Source of the DNA: JBHGYD01 sp041920415
GTDB taxonomy: Bacteria; Bacillota; Bacilli; Bacillales; Anoxybacillaceae
DNA length: 64,000 nucleotides
Assembly (NCBI GenBank): GCA_041920415.1
Contig: JBHGYD010000006.1
Span: 1-64,000, forward strand
Direction of reading: 5' to 3'
The notes under the pieces are model-generated. The model did no database searches and was not told where the DNA came from. It saw only the letters and a list, made by a program, of their open reading frames with translations. Shown piece by piece: positions 8,229 through 17,073 of the stretch. Positions within the stretch are counted from its first letter, which is position 1, and each line of letters begins with the position of its first letter. Both the position numbers and the translations under genes were made by a program.

Positions 8229-9326
8229 TTAGACGAATTGTTTTTCTTTCAACATTTGTTTTAACGCTTCACAAATTTTGTTATTTTGTTCCTCTGAACC
8301 GACGGTAATTCGTACGGAAGTAGGAAATCCGAGCGCGTTGCCGGACCGAACGATAATTCCTCGTTCTAACAAATATTGGAATACTTTATTTCCTTCGATT
8401 CCAAAATCAATTAAAATAAAGTTCGCTTCTGATGGGTAATAGTGTAGTCCGTTCTCTTCGCAAAAACGATAAAATGTTTCAAGCCCTCGCTTATTCTTCT
8501 CCACACATTCCTTAATGAACGCTTGGTCATCTAGTGCGGCAATCGCTGCAGCTTGGGCTACAACCGACGTGTTGAACGGTTCGCGCGCCGGCTCGATTTG
8601 ACGAATCAGCGCTTCGCTCGCAATGCCATATCCGATACGCAATCCTGCCAATCCATATGCCTTTGAAAATGTACGTAAAACCATGACATTGTCATATTGG
8701 TTTAGCAGCGGAACGGTTTGCGGGTAATCTTCCGCTGTGACGTATTCATAATACGCTTCGTCCATCACAACAAGAACGTGTTTTGGAACCTTTTGCAAAA
8801 ACGATAATAACGCTTCCTCATTCACATATGTTCCGGTTGGATTATTCGGATTACAAATCCAAACAACGCGCGTCTGCTCATCAATCGCCTCAAGCATGCC
8901 TTGTAAATCGTGCCGACCGTCCATAAGCGGAACTTCGCGAATCTCTGCCCCTTCAATTGTCGCATTATGGCGATATTGCGGAAATGTCGGTGTTGCCATC
9001 ACGGTGTTCGTACCAGCCGATAAAAAGGCGCGACAAATGATTTGCACAACTTCATCGGAGCCATTGCCAAAAATGAGTTGTTTTTCGTCTACCCCTAAAT
9101 GTTGCGCTAGTTTTTCCCGTAAAGCGCGCGCATAGCCGTCTGGATATATCGCTAATCGATCGAGTTCGGCTGTAATCGCTTCTTTCACAGCCGGCGAATA
9201 GCCATACGGATTTTCGTTTGAAGCAAGCTTAATCACATGGCTTAATCCGTATTGACGCTTCACTTCCTCCATCGATTTTCCCGGTTGATAAGGGTGTAAC
9301 CCTTGTAACTGATTTTTAATTTTCAT
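8229..9326 (-). CDS. hisC: Histidinol-phosphate aminotransferase
   Basis: 365 aa, class I/II PLP-dependent aminotransferase. It makes histidinol phosphate and, in Bacillus, also transaminates aromatic keto acids, which explains its place between trpA and tyrA. Signatures are LASNENPYGYSP near the N-terminus, the substrate loop CNPNNPTGT, the DEAYYEY aspartate and the PLP-lysine motif RTFSKAYGLAGLRIGYG. The start follows GGGGTGAG. Length and order match the B. subtilis supraoperon. Confidence 0.95.
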   Translation of the reverse strand: MKIKNQLQGLHPYQPGKSMEEVKRQYGLSHVIKLASNENPYGYSPAVKEAITAELDRLAIYPDGYARALREKLAQHLGVDEKQLIFGNGSDEVVQIICRAFLSAGTNTVMATPTFPQYRHNATIEGAEIREVPLMDGRHDLQGMLEAIDEQTRVVWICNPNNPTGTYVNEEALLSFLQKVPKHVLVVMDEAYYEYVTAEDYPQTVPLLNQYDNVMVLRTFSKAYGLAGLRIGYGIASEALIRQIEPAREPFNTSVVAQAAAIAALDDQAFIKECVEKNKRGLETFYRFCEENGLHYYPSEANFILIDFGIEGNKVFQYLLERGIIVRSGNALGFPTSVRITVGSEEQNNKICEALKQMLKEKQFV

Positions 9327-9378
9327 TTTCTCACCCCATTGCGAAAATTTGCGCTTTGCTCACCGGGTTCAAGACATT

Positions 9379-10170
9379 TCATCCCAATGGCGCAACCAAC
9401 GATTGAGCGTAGCTGCGAAACTCGTTGAGCGCATTCGTCCTTGTCTCTTCCCGTTGCAGCTTGTCGACTAGTTGCTCAATTTTTTGCACGAGCGCACTGC
9501 CGATGACGACACCATCACAGTGGTCTTTCAGCATGTTTACTTGTTCACTCGAAGAAATTCCGAACCCCACAGCAATCGGAACACGGCTATATCGCTTTAC
9601 TTCCTCTAAAAACTCCCCCAACTCATCCGGCAACGTATCGCGTATACCGGTGACTCCTAACGATGACACGCAATATAAAAAACCTTGCGCACGAGAAGCG
9701 ATTGTTTCGATTCGCTTCTTTGATGTTGGTGCGACTAATGAAATGAACGAAATGCCTGTTTCAGCGCTCCGCTTTCGAATATGATCGCTTTCTTCAAATG
9801 GTAAATCAGGAATAAGAACGCCGTCCACTCCATTTTTTCGCGCTAAAGCAAAAAAGCATTCTTTTCCTAATTGTAACACAGGATTGTAATACGTAAAGAT
9901 AATAATGGGAATTTTTACACCTTTTTTTCGCATGACAGGCACTAACTCGATCGCTTTTTGGAGCGTCATACGATGACGCAACGCCCGCGCTGCCGCCCGT
10001 TGAATAATCGGACCATCTGCAAGTGGGTCCGAATACGGAACACCGAGCTCTAGTATATCGGCACCTGCCTCTTGAAGCGTTAACGCCAACTCAATCGTTA
10101 CATCCGGATGCGGATCTCCGGCAACAATAAACGGAATAAACATCGTTTTAGTCATGGTTGATAACTGCAA
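9379..10170 (-). CDS. trpA: Tryptophan synthase alpha subunit
   Basis: 263 aa, TIM barrel that cleaves indole-3-glycerol phosphate to indole and glyceraldehyde-3-phosphate. Motifs: FIVAGDP, the catalytic region LELGVPYSDPLADGPIIQ, and GVLIPDLPFEES. The start at 10170 is a TTG eight bases after GGGGG, giving a 23-nt overlap with the end of trpB. An ATG at 10155 is an alternative with no ribosome site of its own. Overlap indicates translational coupling of the two synthase subunits. Confidence 0.95.
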   Translation of the reverse strand: MQLSTMTKTMFIPFIVAGDPHPDVTIELALTLQEAGADILELGVPYSDPLADGPIIQRAAARALRHRMTLQKAIELVPVMRKKGVKIPIIIFTYYNPVLQLGKECFFALARKNGVDGVLIPDLPFEESDHIRKRSAETGISFISLVAPTSKKRIETIASRAQGFLYCVSSLGVTGIRDTLPDELGEFLEEVKRYSRVPIAVGFGISSSEQVNMLKDHCDGVVIGSALVQKIEQLVDKLQREETRTNALNEFRSYAQSLVAPLG

Positions 10171-11362
10171 TGTCGCGTCCCCCTTTGAAATGATTCATGA
10201 TTGCTTGAACATCTTTATCGCCGCGGCCTGATAAACAAACGAGCACCGTTTCGTCTTTTCGGCGCCTTTTTGCGATTTGAAACGCTTTAGCGAGCGCATG
10301 GGCCGATTCAATCGCCGGGATGATTCCTTCTTCTTTAGCGACGAATTGAAACGCCTCAAGTGCTTCTTCATCCGTTACACTTTCGTAGCGAACACGTCCG
10401 ATACTGGCTAAATAGGCATGTTCCGGTCCGACTCCCGGATAATCAAGCCCGGCGGAAATCGAATATGGTTCCATAATTTGTCCGTATTCATCTTGCAACA
10501 AATACGTCAACGAACCGTGAATGACGCCTTTTGTCCCTTTTGTAATCGTTGCTGCATGATACGGAGTGTCGATGCCTTTCCCTGCCGCTTCAACACCAAC
10601 AAGCGTGACATCGTCTTCTAAAAACGGATAAAACATACCGATCGCATTGCTGCCACCGCCCACACACGCAACGACGACATCGGGCAGTTTTCCTTCGCGT
10701 TCTAAAAACTGACGCCGCGCTTCATCACCGATAATGCGTTGAAACTCACGAACCATCTTTGGATACGGATGCGGTCCGACAACAGAGCCAATCATGTAAA
10801 AGTGGTCATCACAATGTTGCACCCAATAACGAATCGCTTCGTTCGTCGCATCTTTTAACGTCCGATTCCCGCCATAGACAGGAACAACTTCCGCTCCTAA
10901 CAATTTCATACGAAACACATTCAGTTCTTGCCGTTTGATATCTTCTTCTCCCATAAATACGATGCATTCCATTCCGAAGCGGGCCGCGACCGTTGCCGCT
11001 GCCACCCCGTGCTGTCCCGCTCCGGTTTCTGCGATTAATTTTTTCTTCCCCATTCGTTTCGCCAGTAACGCCTGTCCAATGGCGTTATTAATTTTATGAG
11101 CCCCCGTATGGTTTAAGTCTTCACGTTTGAAGTAAATTTTCGCACCGTTTAATTTTTCAGTAATATTCGGAGCGTAGGTGAGTGACGTTGGTCGACCAGA
11201 ATATTCTTTTAAAATATGAAGATATTCCGCTCGAAATTGTTCATCCGCTAGCGCCTTTTCTAGTTCGCGCTCGATTTCTTCAAGCGGAAGCATTAACGTT
11301 TCGGGAACAAATTTGCCGCCAAAATCGCCAAATCTCCCGTTTTCATTTGGAACATTGTACAT
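10148..11362 (-). CDS. trpB: Tryptophan synthase beta subunit
   Basis: 404 aa, PLP enzyme that condenses indole with serine. The PLP-lysine motif HTGAHKINNAIGQ lies near residue 90, the glycine-rich phosphate loop is CVGGGSNAIGMF, and ETGAGQHGVA is present. It overlaps trpF upstream by 20 nt and trpA downstream. Normal length for the TrpB1 type. Confidence 0.97.
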   Translation of the reverse strand: MYNVPNENGRFGDFGGKFVPETLMLPLEEIERELEKALADEQFRAEYLHILKEYSGRPTSLTYAPNITEKLNGAKIYFKREDLNHTGAHKINNAIGQALLAKRMGKKKLIAETGAGQHGVAAATVAARFGMECIVFMGEEDIKRQELNVFRMKLLGAEVVPVYGGNRTLKDATNEAIRYWVQHCDDHFYMIGSVVGPHPYPKMVREFQRIIGDEARRQFLEREGKLPDVVVACVGGGSNAIGMFYPFLEDDVTLVGVEAAGKGIDTPYHAATITKGTKGVIHGSLTYLLQDEYGQIMEPYSISAGLDYPGVGPEHAYLASIGRVRYESVTDEEALEAFQFVAKEEGIIPAIESAHALAKAFQIAKRRRKDETVLVCLSGRGDKDVQAIMNHFKGGRDIAVINHD

Positions 11363-11999
11363 ATTGGTTCACCTTCTCTTCCATCTGTTTCATTTTTCTT
11401 ACGCTTTTTTCTCCGTATTCCTCAATGCCGCTACTTATATCAATGCCGTGCGGACGATAGCAAAGCAGCTTTTCAACATTATCGGGGGTTACTCCTCCAG
11501 CGATGAAGCAAGGAACGGCTTGCCGCTCTGCCTCTTCGATATAAAAAGGAACGTACGTCCAATCAAATGAAATGCCCGTTCCGCCCCATGCGCCGTTGAC
11601 CCGGCTATCAACGATATATCCATCTACGAAACTCGCATATTGTCTCATTTTCACAAGTGCGTCTTCGCCATGATGAATTGCTTTCCAGACTAATAGATTG
11701 GTTGTTTCTTTTATTTTCGCCACTTGTTCAATCGTTTCGTTGCCGTGACATTGGATGATGGAAAGCGGAACGGTGCTGGTAACCACCCGAATGTCTTCAA
11801 CCGAAGCGTTCACAAATACAGCAACAAGCTGTTTTCCGTTCAGCGATACCGTCTCAAGCCATTTTTTCACCTCGTGCGCCTCTACTTTCCGTTTGCTTTC
11901 GGCAAAAATGAGGCCAAGATAGTCAGCTCCGCTATTGGCGCTTTTTTGTAAATCCGCCATTGAGCGGTTGCCACAATATTTAAGAAGGACGGACAACAC
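11343..11999 (-). CDS. trpF: Phosphoribosylanthranilate isomerase
   Basis: 218 aa TIM barrel, third step of tryptophan synthesis from chorismate. Conserved LKYCGNRS carries the catalytic Cys near the N-terminus; GADYLGLIFAESKRKV and FIAGGVTPDNV follow, and DISSGIEEYGEKS closes the phosphate site. The GTG at 11999 is preferred because it follows AAGGAGG by six bases. The open frame runs 14 codons further upstream into trpC. It overlaps the trpC stop by about 20 nt. Confidence 0.95.
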   Translation of the reverse strand: MLSVLLKYCGNRSMADLQKSANSGADYLGLIFAESKRKVEAHEVKKWLETVSLNGKQLVAVFVNASVEDIRVVTSTVPLSIIQCHGNETIEQVAKIKETTNLLVWKAIHHGEDALVKMRQYASFVDGYIVDSRVNGAWGGTGISFDWTYVPFYIEEAERQAVPCFIAGGVTPDNVEKLLCYRPHGIDISSGIEEYGEKSVRKMKQMEEKVNQYVQCSK

Positions 12000-12759
12000 C
12001 CTCGACCTCCTTACATAACTCGTGTACCGCCAGACCCACATCGTCTTGTTTCATAAGCGATTCGCCGACTAACACCGCATGTGCTCCGTACGTTTGCACC
12101 GTTTTCAAATCGAAAGCATTCGCAATACCGCTTTCGCTGACGATGATGCTTTCTTTCGGCACAAACGGCACCACTTCTTTTGTCGTTTCTAATGAGGTCG
12201 TAAACGTATGCAAGTTGCGATTATTAATCCCGATCATTTCTGGTGTAAAGAGCGATAAAATGTTTTCTAACGTTTGGGGCTCGTGTACTTCCACTAAACA
12301 CTCTAATCCTTTTTCATACGCCTCTTGGTATAGCTCGTATAACGTTTGAGGTGGAAGTGCTTCGCCGATTAATAAAATCGCATCCGCCCCGATTCGGACG
12401 CTTTCTTCAATTTGAATGCGGTCAATAATAAAATCTTTGCGAAGAATCGGGAGTTGGACCGCTTGTTTCACGTCGGCCAAATACTGGCGATGCCCCTGAA
12501 AATATCGCTCGTCCGTGAGAACAGAAATGGCATCAACACCCGCCTGCTCGTAAGCTTTCGCAATGTCAATTGGACAAAAGTCAGGGCGGATCACCCCTTT
12601 CGATGGCGACGCTTTTTTCACTTCGGCAATGAGGCCGATCGAACGTTTCGATTTTCGCAACGCTGCTGATAAAGAAACACGGTTCCTTTCGGTTAATGTT
12701 GGCGGTAGTGTTAACGTTTTAACTTCGTTCCGTTTCGTTGCAATGATTTGTTCAAGCAT
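11980..12759 (-). CDS. trpC: Indole-3-glycerol-phosphate synthase
   Basis: 259 aa TIM barrel that closes the indole ring. Motifs: IAEVKKASPSKGVI with the catalytic Lys, LRKDFIID, INNRNLHTF and VSESGI. The ATG at 12759 overlaps the trpD stop (ATGCTTGA) and is preceded by GAGGTGGAG. The long upstream extension of the frame lies inside trpD and is not used. Confidence 0.96.
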   Translation of the reverse strand: MLEQIIATKRNEVKTLTLPPTLTERNRVSLSAALRKSKRSIGLIAEVKKASPSKGVIRPDFCPIDIAKAYEQAGVDAISVLTDERYFQGHRQYLADVKQAVQLPILRKDFIIDRIQIEESVRIGADAILLIGEALPPQTLYELYQEAYEKGLECLVEVHEPQTLENILSLFTPEMIGINNRNLHTFTTSLETTKEVVPFVPKESIIVSESGIANAFDLKTVQTYGAHAVLVGESLMKQDDVGLAVHELCKEVEGVVRPS

Positions 12760-13771
12760 ATTTCTCCACCTCTTTCGTTTGCAAGCGTTGTAATTGTGCA
12801 AGCGCTCGCTTCGTGATGAGCGCTTCTTTGGCCATATCGACCCCTTCACGAATGGACGATGCTTTTTTAGCCACATAAAGAGCAACTCCAGCATTTAAAC
12901 TGACAATGTTCATCGCGCTTTTATTTGCCGTTCCTTCCATCACCGCTTTGAGCAGCTTGGCGCTTTGTTGAACGTTGTGAACTTGAATGTCTTCTAATTT
13001 TCCACGAGATAACCCGCACTCCTCAGGCGTTAATGTGAAGCGGCGAATCTCACCGTCTTTTAATTCGACAACGTCTGTTTCTGTCGTAATACTACATTCG
13101 TCTAAGCCGTCTCTTCCGGTCACTAACAAGACGTGCGAAGAACCAAGCCGCTGCAAGGCTGCCGCAAGCTTTTCCGCATAGCGCGTGGAATACACACCAA
13201 TCACTTGCCGCTTACATCTTGCTGGATTCGCAAGCGGTCCGAGCAAATTAAAAACGGTGCGAAATCCGATTTCTTTGCGCGGTATCGCGGCATGCTTCAT
13301 CGCTGAATGGTAAATCGGCGCAAATAAAAACGCTAATCCTTTTGTTCGTAAAGCCTCTTTGGCTTCTTCTGGCGTCGCTTGAATATCAATCTGAAGCGCT
13401 TCTAATACATCGGCGCTGCCGCTTTTGGAAGATACGGCGCGATTTCCATGTTTGGCCACTTTCACGCCGAGCGATGAAGCGACAATCGCCGCTGCGGTCG
13501 AAATGTTAAACGTCGCTGCTTCATCTCCTCCCGTACCACACGTATCAATAACATCTTCTTCGTAATCGATCGGCATCATCCGACTGCGCATTCCCCGAGC
13601 GAACCCTGTTAATTCGTCGACCGTTTCACCACGTAACCGCAAAATCGATAAGAAACTAGCAATTTGGCTTGCGGTCGCTTCCCCAGACATGATGGCGATC
13701 ATCGCTTCGTACGCCTCTTGTTCTGTTAGTGTATCTCCTTCGATACATTTTGCGAGTAGCTGTTTAAACAT
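12752..13771 (-). CDS. trpD: Anthranilate phosphoribosyltransferase
   Basis: 339 aa. It joins anthranilate to PRPP. Typical motifs: DTCGTGGDEAATFNIST (PRPP loop), KHGNRAVSSKSGSADVLEALQ, and FLFAPIYHSAMKH. The ATG at 13771 follows AAGGAGAG and overlaps the trpE stop. No fused TrpG domain is present, as in Bacillus, where the amidotransferase comes from the folate operon. Confidence 0.96.
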   Translation of the reverse strand: MFKQLLAKCIEGDTLTEQEAYEAMIAIMSGEATASQIASFLSILRLRGETVDELTGFARGMRSRMMPIDYEEDVIDTCGTGGDEAATFNISTAAAIVASSLGVKVAKHGNRAVSSKSGSADVLEALQIDIQATPEEAKEALRTKGLAFLFAPIYHSAMKHAAIPRKEIGFRTVFNLLGPLANPARCKRQVIGVYSTRYAEKLAAALQRLGSSHVLLVTGRDGLDECSITTETDVVELKDGEIRRFTLTPEECGLSRGKLEDIQVHNVQQSAKLLKAVMEGTANKSAMNIVSLNAGVALYVAKKASSIREGVDMAKEALITKRALAQLQRLQTKEVEKYA

Positions 13772-15290
13772 ATAGATTCTCTCCTTTCGCAAATACGGTT
13801 TCCGCTAACTCAATCGCCTTTATTAATGCGCTCGCCTTATTACGCGTTTCTTTCCACTCCAATTCAGGAATCGAATCGGCGACAATGCCTGCACCTGCTT
13901 GCACGAAAGTATAACCGTCTTTGACAACAGCCGTACGAATCGCAATACATGAGTCAATATTTCCGTCAAATCCAATATAAGCAACGGTACCCGCATATAA
14001 ATTTCTGGCCGTCGGCTCTAATTCGTGTAAAATTTGCATCGCCCGCACTTTTGGCGCTCCGCTTACCGTTCCGGCCGGAAATGCGGCTAACAGAGCATCA
14101 ATCGGATGAACGTCCTCTTTGATCTCTCCCGTTACTTTCGAAATAAGATGCATTACATGAGAAAACTTGCCAATTTCCATTAATACAGGCGTCTGAACCG
14201 TACCGTATTTCGCCACTTTTCCAATATCGTTTCGCGCCAAATCAACAAGCATATAATGCTCTGCCCGTTCTTTCGGGTCATTCAACAACTCTTGCGCAAG
14301 CGTATCATCTTCTTCTTGTGACCGTCCTCTCCGGCGCGTTCCAGCGATTGGATGAATTTCGATATGACCATACTGGACTTGAACGAGTTTTTCCGGCGAA
14401 CTCCCCACAATTTCTATATCACCCATCTGAATGTAAAACATATACGGCGATGGGTTGATTTTGCGAAGCATACGATATAGCTGAAAGCCGGTCACGCGAA
14501 TCGGAATAGTAAACCGTTGTGACAGCACAGCTTGAAAAATATCCCCCGCAGCGATATAACGCTGAATCGTTTCGACATGTTTGATAAATGTTTCTTGATC
14601 GTACGTCGACATGACGTGCTCAAATGAAACACGTTTGTCTTTTTCATCATACAAAAGTGGTAACACCGGTTGTTTCGTTCCGTTTGCGACTTTTTTCATG
14701 AGTGCTTCAATCCGTTTTAATCCCTCTTCATATTTTTGCCGCTTCATTTGCTCATTGTCTCCATCAGATAGACGGACATAATGAATGACGACAATCTCGC
14801 GTTTTGCATGATCAAACGCAATGAGGGATTGACAAAACGTAAAATACGCGATTTTCATCGACATATCACGATACGAATGAAAGGGAACTTTTTCAATGGA
14901 AGAAATAAAATCATAACTTAAAAATCCGACTGCACCGCCAATAAACGGAATTTCCGTTATGATCGGTTTCACTTGTAATTGCCGTTCGACGTATAAAAAG
15001 GCCTCTTTAAACGATGGAGTTGTGACAATGGTTTCCCCTTGTTCATCCACAACGGAAAACGACTGTCCCGTGTCGCTTTCAATCGTTAGAAATGGAGACA
15101 ATCCAATAAAAGAGTAACGTGACCATGGCGATTGCTCATCTTTGCTTTCTAATAAAAAGCTCGCTTCATCTTTTACATTTTCAAAGATTTGTAGAGGCTC
15201 AAACACATCAGCAAAAAAGCGGCGCACAATCGGAATCGTTCGAAACTGGATGGCATCCTCTAAAAAAGTGGTCATATTGCAGTTTTTCAT
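13764..15290 (-). CDS. trpE: Anthranilate synthase component I
   Basis: 508 aa. It converts chorismate to anthranilate; it needs a glutamine amidotransferase partner, not encoded here. The N-terminal part holds the tryptophan-feedback region (LLESKDEQSPWSRYSFIG). The C-terminal chorismate-binding domain shows IAGTRRRGRSQEED, ELLNDPKERAEHYMLVDLARNDIG and FPAGTVSGAPKVRAM. I chose ATG 15290, preceded by GGAGGAGAGAAGG. The extra 35 codons of open frame run through the leader terminator and cannot be coding in the regulated transcript. Confidence 0.96.
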   Translation of the reverse strand: MKNCNMTTFLEDAIQFRTIPIVRRFFADVFEPLQIFENVKDEASFLLESKDEQSPWSRYSFIGLSPFLTIESDTGQSFSVVDEQGETIVTTPSFKEAFLYVERQLQVKPIITEIPFIGGAVGFLSYDFISSIEKVPFHSYRDMSMKIAYFTFCQSLIAFDHAKREIVVIHYVRLSDGDNEQMKRQKYEEGLKRIEALMKKVANGTKQPVLPLLYDEKDKRVSFEHVMSTYDQETFIKHVETIQRYIAAGDIFQAVLSQRFTIPIRVTGFQLYRMLRKINPSPYMFYIQMGDIEIVGSSPEKLVQVQYGHIEIHPIAGTRRRGRSQEEDDTLAQELLNDPKERAEHYMLVDLARNDIGKVAKYGTVQTPVLMEIGKFSHVMHLISKVTGEIKEDVHPIDALLAAFPAGTVSGAPKVRAMQILHELEPTARNLYAGTVAYIGFDGNIDSCIAIRTAVVKDGYTFVQAGAGIVADSIPELEWKETRNKASALIKAIELAETVFAKGENLYV

Positions 15291-15350
15291 CCTTCTCTCC
15301 TCCGTTTTTTCGGATGGAGAATGAGGGTTTATGAGGTTGAAAAGAGGAAT

Positions 15351-15380
15351 AAAAAAACCCAAAGACGCACAGTCTTTGGG
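15351..15380 (-). terminator. trp leader attenuator (intrinsic terminator)
   Basis: 9-bp stem (CCCAAAGAC/GTCTTTGGG, 5-nt loop) followed by TTTTTTT on the minus strand, about 60 nt upstream of the trpE start. It lies directly downstream of the TRAP triplet repeats. Its 5' CCC (15380-15378) is also needed by the competing antiterminator helix. Confidence 0.93.
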
Positions 15381-15442
15381 TAGATTGGTTCTCATCGATA
15401 CGTAAGCTCACCTCAACTAAACTCGCTCATTCTCATCTACCC
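15378..15442 (-). promoter_or_regulatory. trp leader antiterminator helix
   Basis: On the minus strand, GGGTAGAT (15442-15435) is the exact complement of ATCTACCC (15385-15378). The 5' arm lies among the TRAP triplets (it contains one TAG), and the 3' arm covers the first three bases of the terminator stem. TRAP binding would therefore melt the antiterminator and let the terminator form, as in B. subtilis. Confidence 0.85.
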
Positions 15443-15463
15443 TATACTCGTCTCACTCAGCTC
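15407..15463 (-). promoter_or_regulatory. TRAP-binding site of the trp leader
   Basis: In transcript sense there are twelve GAG/UAG triplets within 57 nt: GAG, GAG, GAG, GAG, UAG, UAG, GAG, GAG, GAG, UAG, GAG, GAG. They are separated by one to three bases, mostly two. This is the target of the 11-subunit tryptophan-activated RNA-binding protein encoded by mtrB at 22531-22755. Two triplets spaced by a single base may not both be used. Confidence 0.93.
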
Positions 15464-15478
15464 ATCACTTACTTTAGT

Positions 15479-15588
15479 CTTATTATCTAACTTCGGCTCA
15501 CAACATGTCAGCTGCTTGAACAGCATCTTCGCTGACATGCGTCGAATAATCGCAGGCAGGCGTTAGACGCTCGCCTCCGCTTTTCTTT
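15479..15588 (-). repeat. Stem-loop repeat module after aroH (trp leader copy)
   Basis: On the minus strand it begins AAGAAAAGCGGAGGCG, 6 nt after the aroH stop, and ends GCCGAAGTTAGATAATAAG. Both ends match the modules next to hisJ (AAGAAAAGC... and GAAGCTAGACAATAAG). Inside is an 8-bp inverted repeat (ATGTCAGC at 15505-15512 with GCTGACAT at 15531-15538) and a smaller GCGT/ACGC hairpin. The 3' half of the module supplies both elements of the predicted trp promoter. Confidence 0.75.
15482..15511 (-). promoter_or_regulatory. Predicted internal trp promoter inside the repeat
   Basis: On the minus strand, -35 CTGACA (15511-15506), an 18-nt spacer and -10 GATAAT (15487-15482). Initiation would fall near 15475, about a dozen bases upstream of the first TRAP triplet. 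This is where the second promoter of the B. subtilis supraoperon lies. Match by eye. Confidence 0.6.
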
Positions 15589-15594
15589 ATCATA

Positions 15595-15975
15595 TTACAG
15601 TTCTTTTTTTCTTGTCAATGACAAATCTGGTCGCAGTTGGACCGCTTCTCGTAAATAAATATGAGAAATCTCCTCTTGCGCTTTTGTTGTATGGACGGTC
15701 ATCATGACACGAATGCAGCGCGGCAATGAATGAGGCACAGGGATTTCCCTCATGCACATGACCGGTACGTACATCCATCCTTCGATGCGGCGAAGCGCTT
15801 GGGCAGGAAACGCGGCAGTGATATCTTCGGTTACGGAGATAAGAACAGACGCAACATCATTTGCTTTCACATCATTTGCGCGAATCATTTCCCGCAATAG
15901 CTCTTCGGTTGCATCAATAATTTCGGCTGCCTCGTTGTTTACAACGGTCGTCGCTCCTCGAATTCCTCTAATCAT
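15595..15975 (-). CDS. aroH: Chorismate mutase (AroH type)
   Basis: 126 aa, monofunctional AroH-class chorismate mutase making prephenate. MIRGIRGATTV at the start, DVASVLISVTEDITAAFPA in the middle and REIPVPHSLPRCIRVMM are characteristic of the trimeric B. subtilis enzyme. ATG 15975 follows AAGGAAG and overlaps the aroB stop. The open frame upstream lies inside aroB. The stop codon is followed within 6 nt by the stem-loop repeat. Confidence 0.96.
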   Translation of the reverse strand: MIRGIRGATTVVNNEAAEIIDATEELLREMIRANDVKANDVASVLISVTEDITAAFPAQALRRIEGWMYVPVMCMREIPVPHSLPRCIRVMMTVHTTKAQEEISHIYLREAVQLRPDLSLTRKKEL

Positions 15976-17071
15976 TTGTGTCTTCCTTTCTTTGCGAAAA
16001 TTCACGAAGTAACGATAACAAACGTTCATCATCGATCGTTTCAATTTGCACATGTCCGATTTCTTTTAAAAGTACCATGCGCACGTTTCCTGCTTTTGCT
16101 TTTTTATCCCCTTTCATTTTTTGAAGGAGTCGTTCATGGTCTAGCTGCTTAGGAAGTGAAACAGGGAAACCGTATGTTTGAAACCATCGCGTAAACCGAT
16201 GGTCGTGAAATGAGCGATCATAAACACGTTCGCTAACAAAAATCGCAAATAACATTCCTAACGCTACTGCATCGCCATGTGTAATCGCACCATAGCCCAG
16301 TTCACTCTCAAGCGCATGACCAAGCGTATGCCCGAAATTCAAGTAGGCGCGAATGCCCGTTTCTTTTTCATCTTCGCGAACAATGTCTGCTTTAATTTCA
16401 ATTCCTTTTCGGATGCAATATTGTAATGGTTCCCCTCGTAAATCATCTAAGCTATGAATTTCTGCTTGTAACCATTCGTAAAAGGCGCGGTCACGAATGA
16501 GAGCATGCTTAATAACTTCAGCAAAACCAGAGCGCAACTCTTTTTGCGGAAGCGACTGTAAAAATGCAACATCATAAATGACCGCTTCCGGCTGATGAAA
16601 CGCGCCAATCATATTTTTTCCTAACGGATGATTGATCGCTACTTTGCCACCGACCGCGCTATCGTGCGCAAGCAATGTCGTCGGCATTTGAATATACGGA
16701 ATCCCACGCATAAACGTGGCCGCAACAAAGCCAGCTAAATCACCGACAACGCCGCCGCCAAAAGCGATGATAAGCGAATGGCGATCAAGTCCATATGTAA
16801 GTGCGGCGGTTTGACAGGCATAATATTGTTCAAATGATTTCGCGCTTTCTCCACTCGGAACAACATGTGTGTACACATCATATTCATGCGCTAAAACCGA
16901 ACAAAGCTCAGATAAATACAGCTTCTCGAGCGTTTCGTCTGTGACAATCAACAGCTTCGTACCGTTTGAAAATCCCAGCTGCTTGAGAAGTTGCGGAAGC
17001 GATGGCACGATTCCTTCGCCTAAAAAAAGCGGATATTGCTTTGTCTTTGTTTCAATCATTATTCGCTCCAT
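15968..17071 (-). CDS. aroB: 3-dehydroquinate synthase
   Basis: 367 aa, NAD- and metal-dependent cyclisation of DAHP, second step of the shikimate pathway. Motifs: SGESAKSFEQY, FGGGVVGDLAGFVAATFMRG, TTLLAHDSAVGGKVAIN, and the metal-ligand region LNFGHTLGHALE. The start follows GGGAG by eight bases and lies 2 nt past the aroC stop. Confidence 0.96.
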   Translation of the reverse strand: MERIMIETKTKQYPLFLGEGIVPSLPQLLKQLGFSNGTKLLIVTDETLEKLYLSELCSVLAHEYDVYTHVVPSGESAKSFEQYYACQTAALTYGLDRHSLIIAFGGGVVGDLAGFVAATFMRGIPYIQMPTTLLAHDSAVGGKVAINHPLGKNMIGAFHQPEAVIYDVAFLQSLPQKELRSGFAEVIKHALIRDRAFYEWLQAEIHSLDDLRGEPLQYCIRKGIEIKADIVREDEKETGIRAYLNFGHTLGHALESELGYGAITHGDAVALGMLFAIFVSERVYDRSFHDHRFTRWFQTYGFPVSLPKQLDHERLLQKMKGDKKAKAGNVRMVLLKEIGHVQIETIDDERLLSLLREFSQRKEDTND

Positions 17072-17073
17072 GG

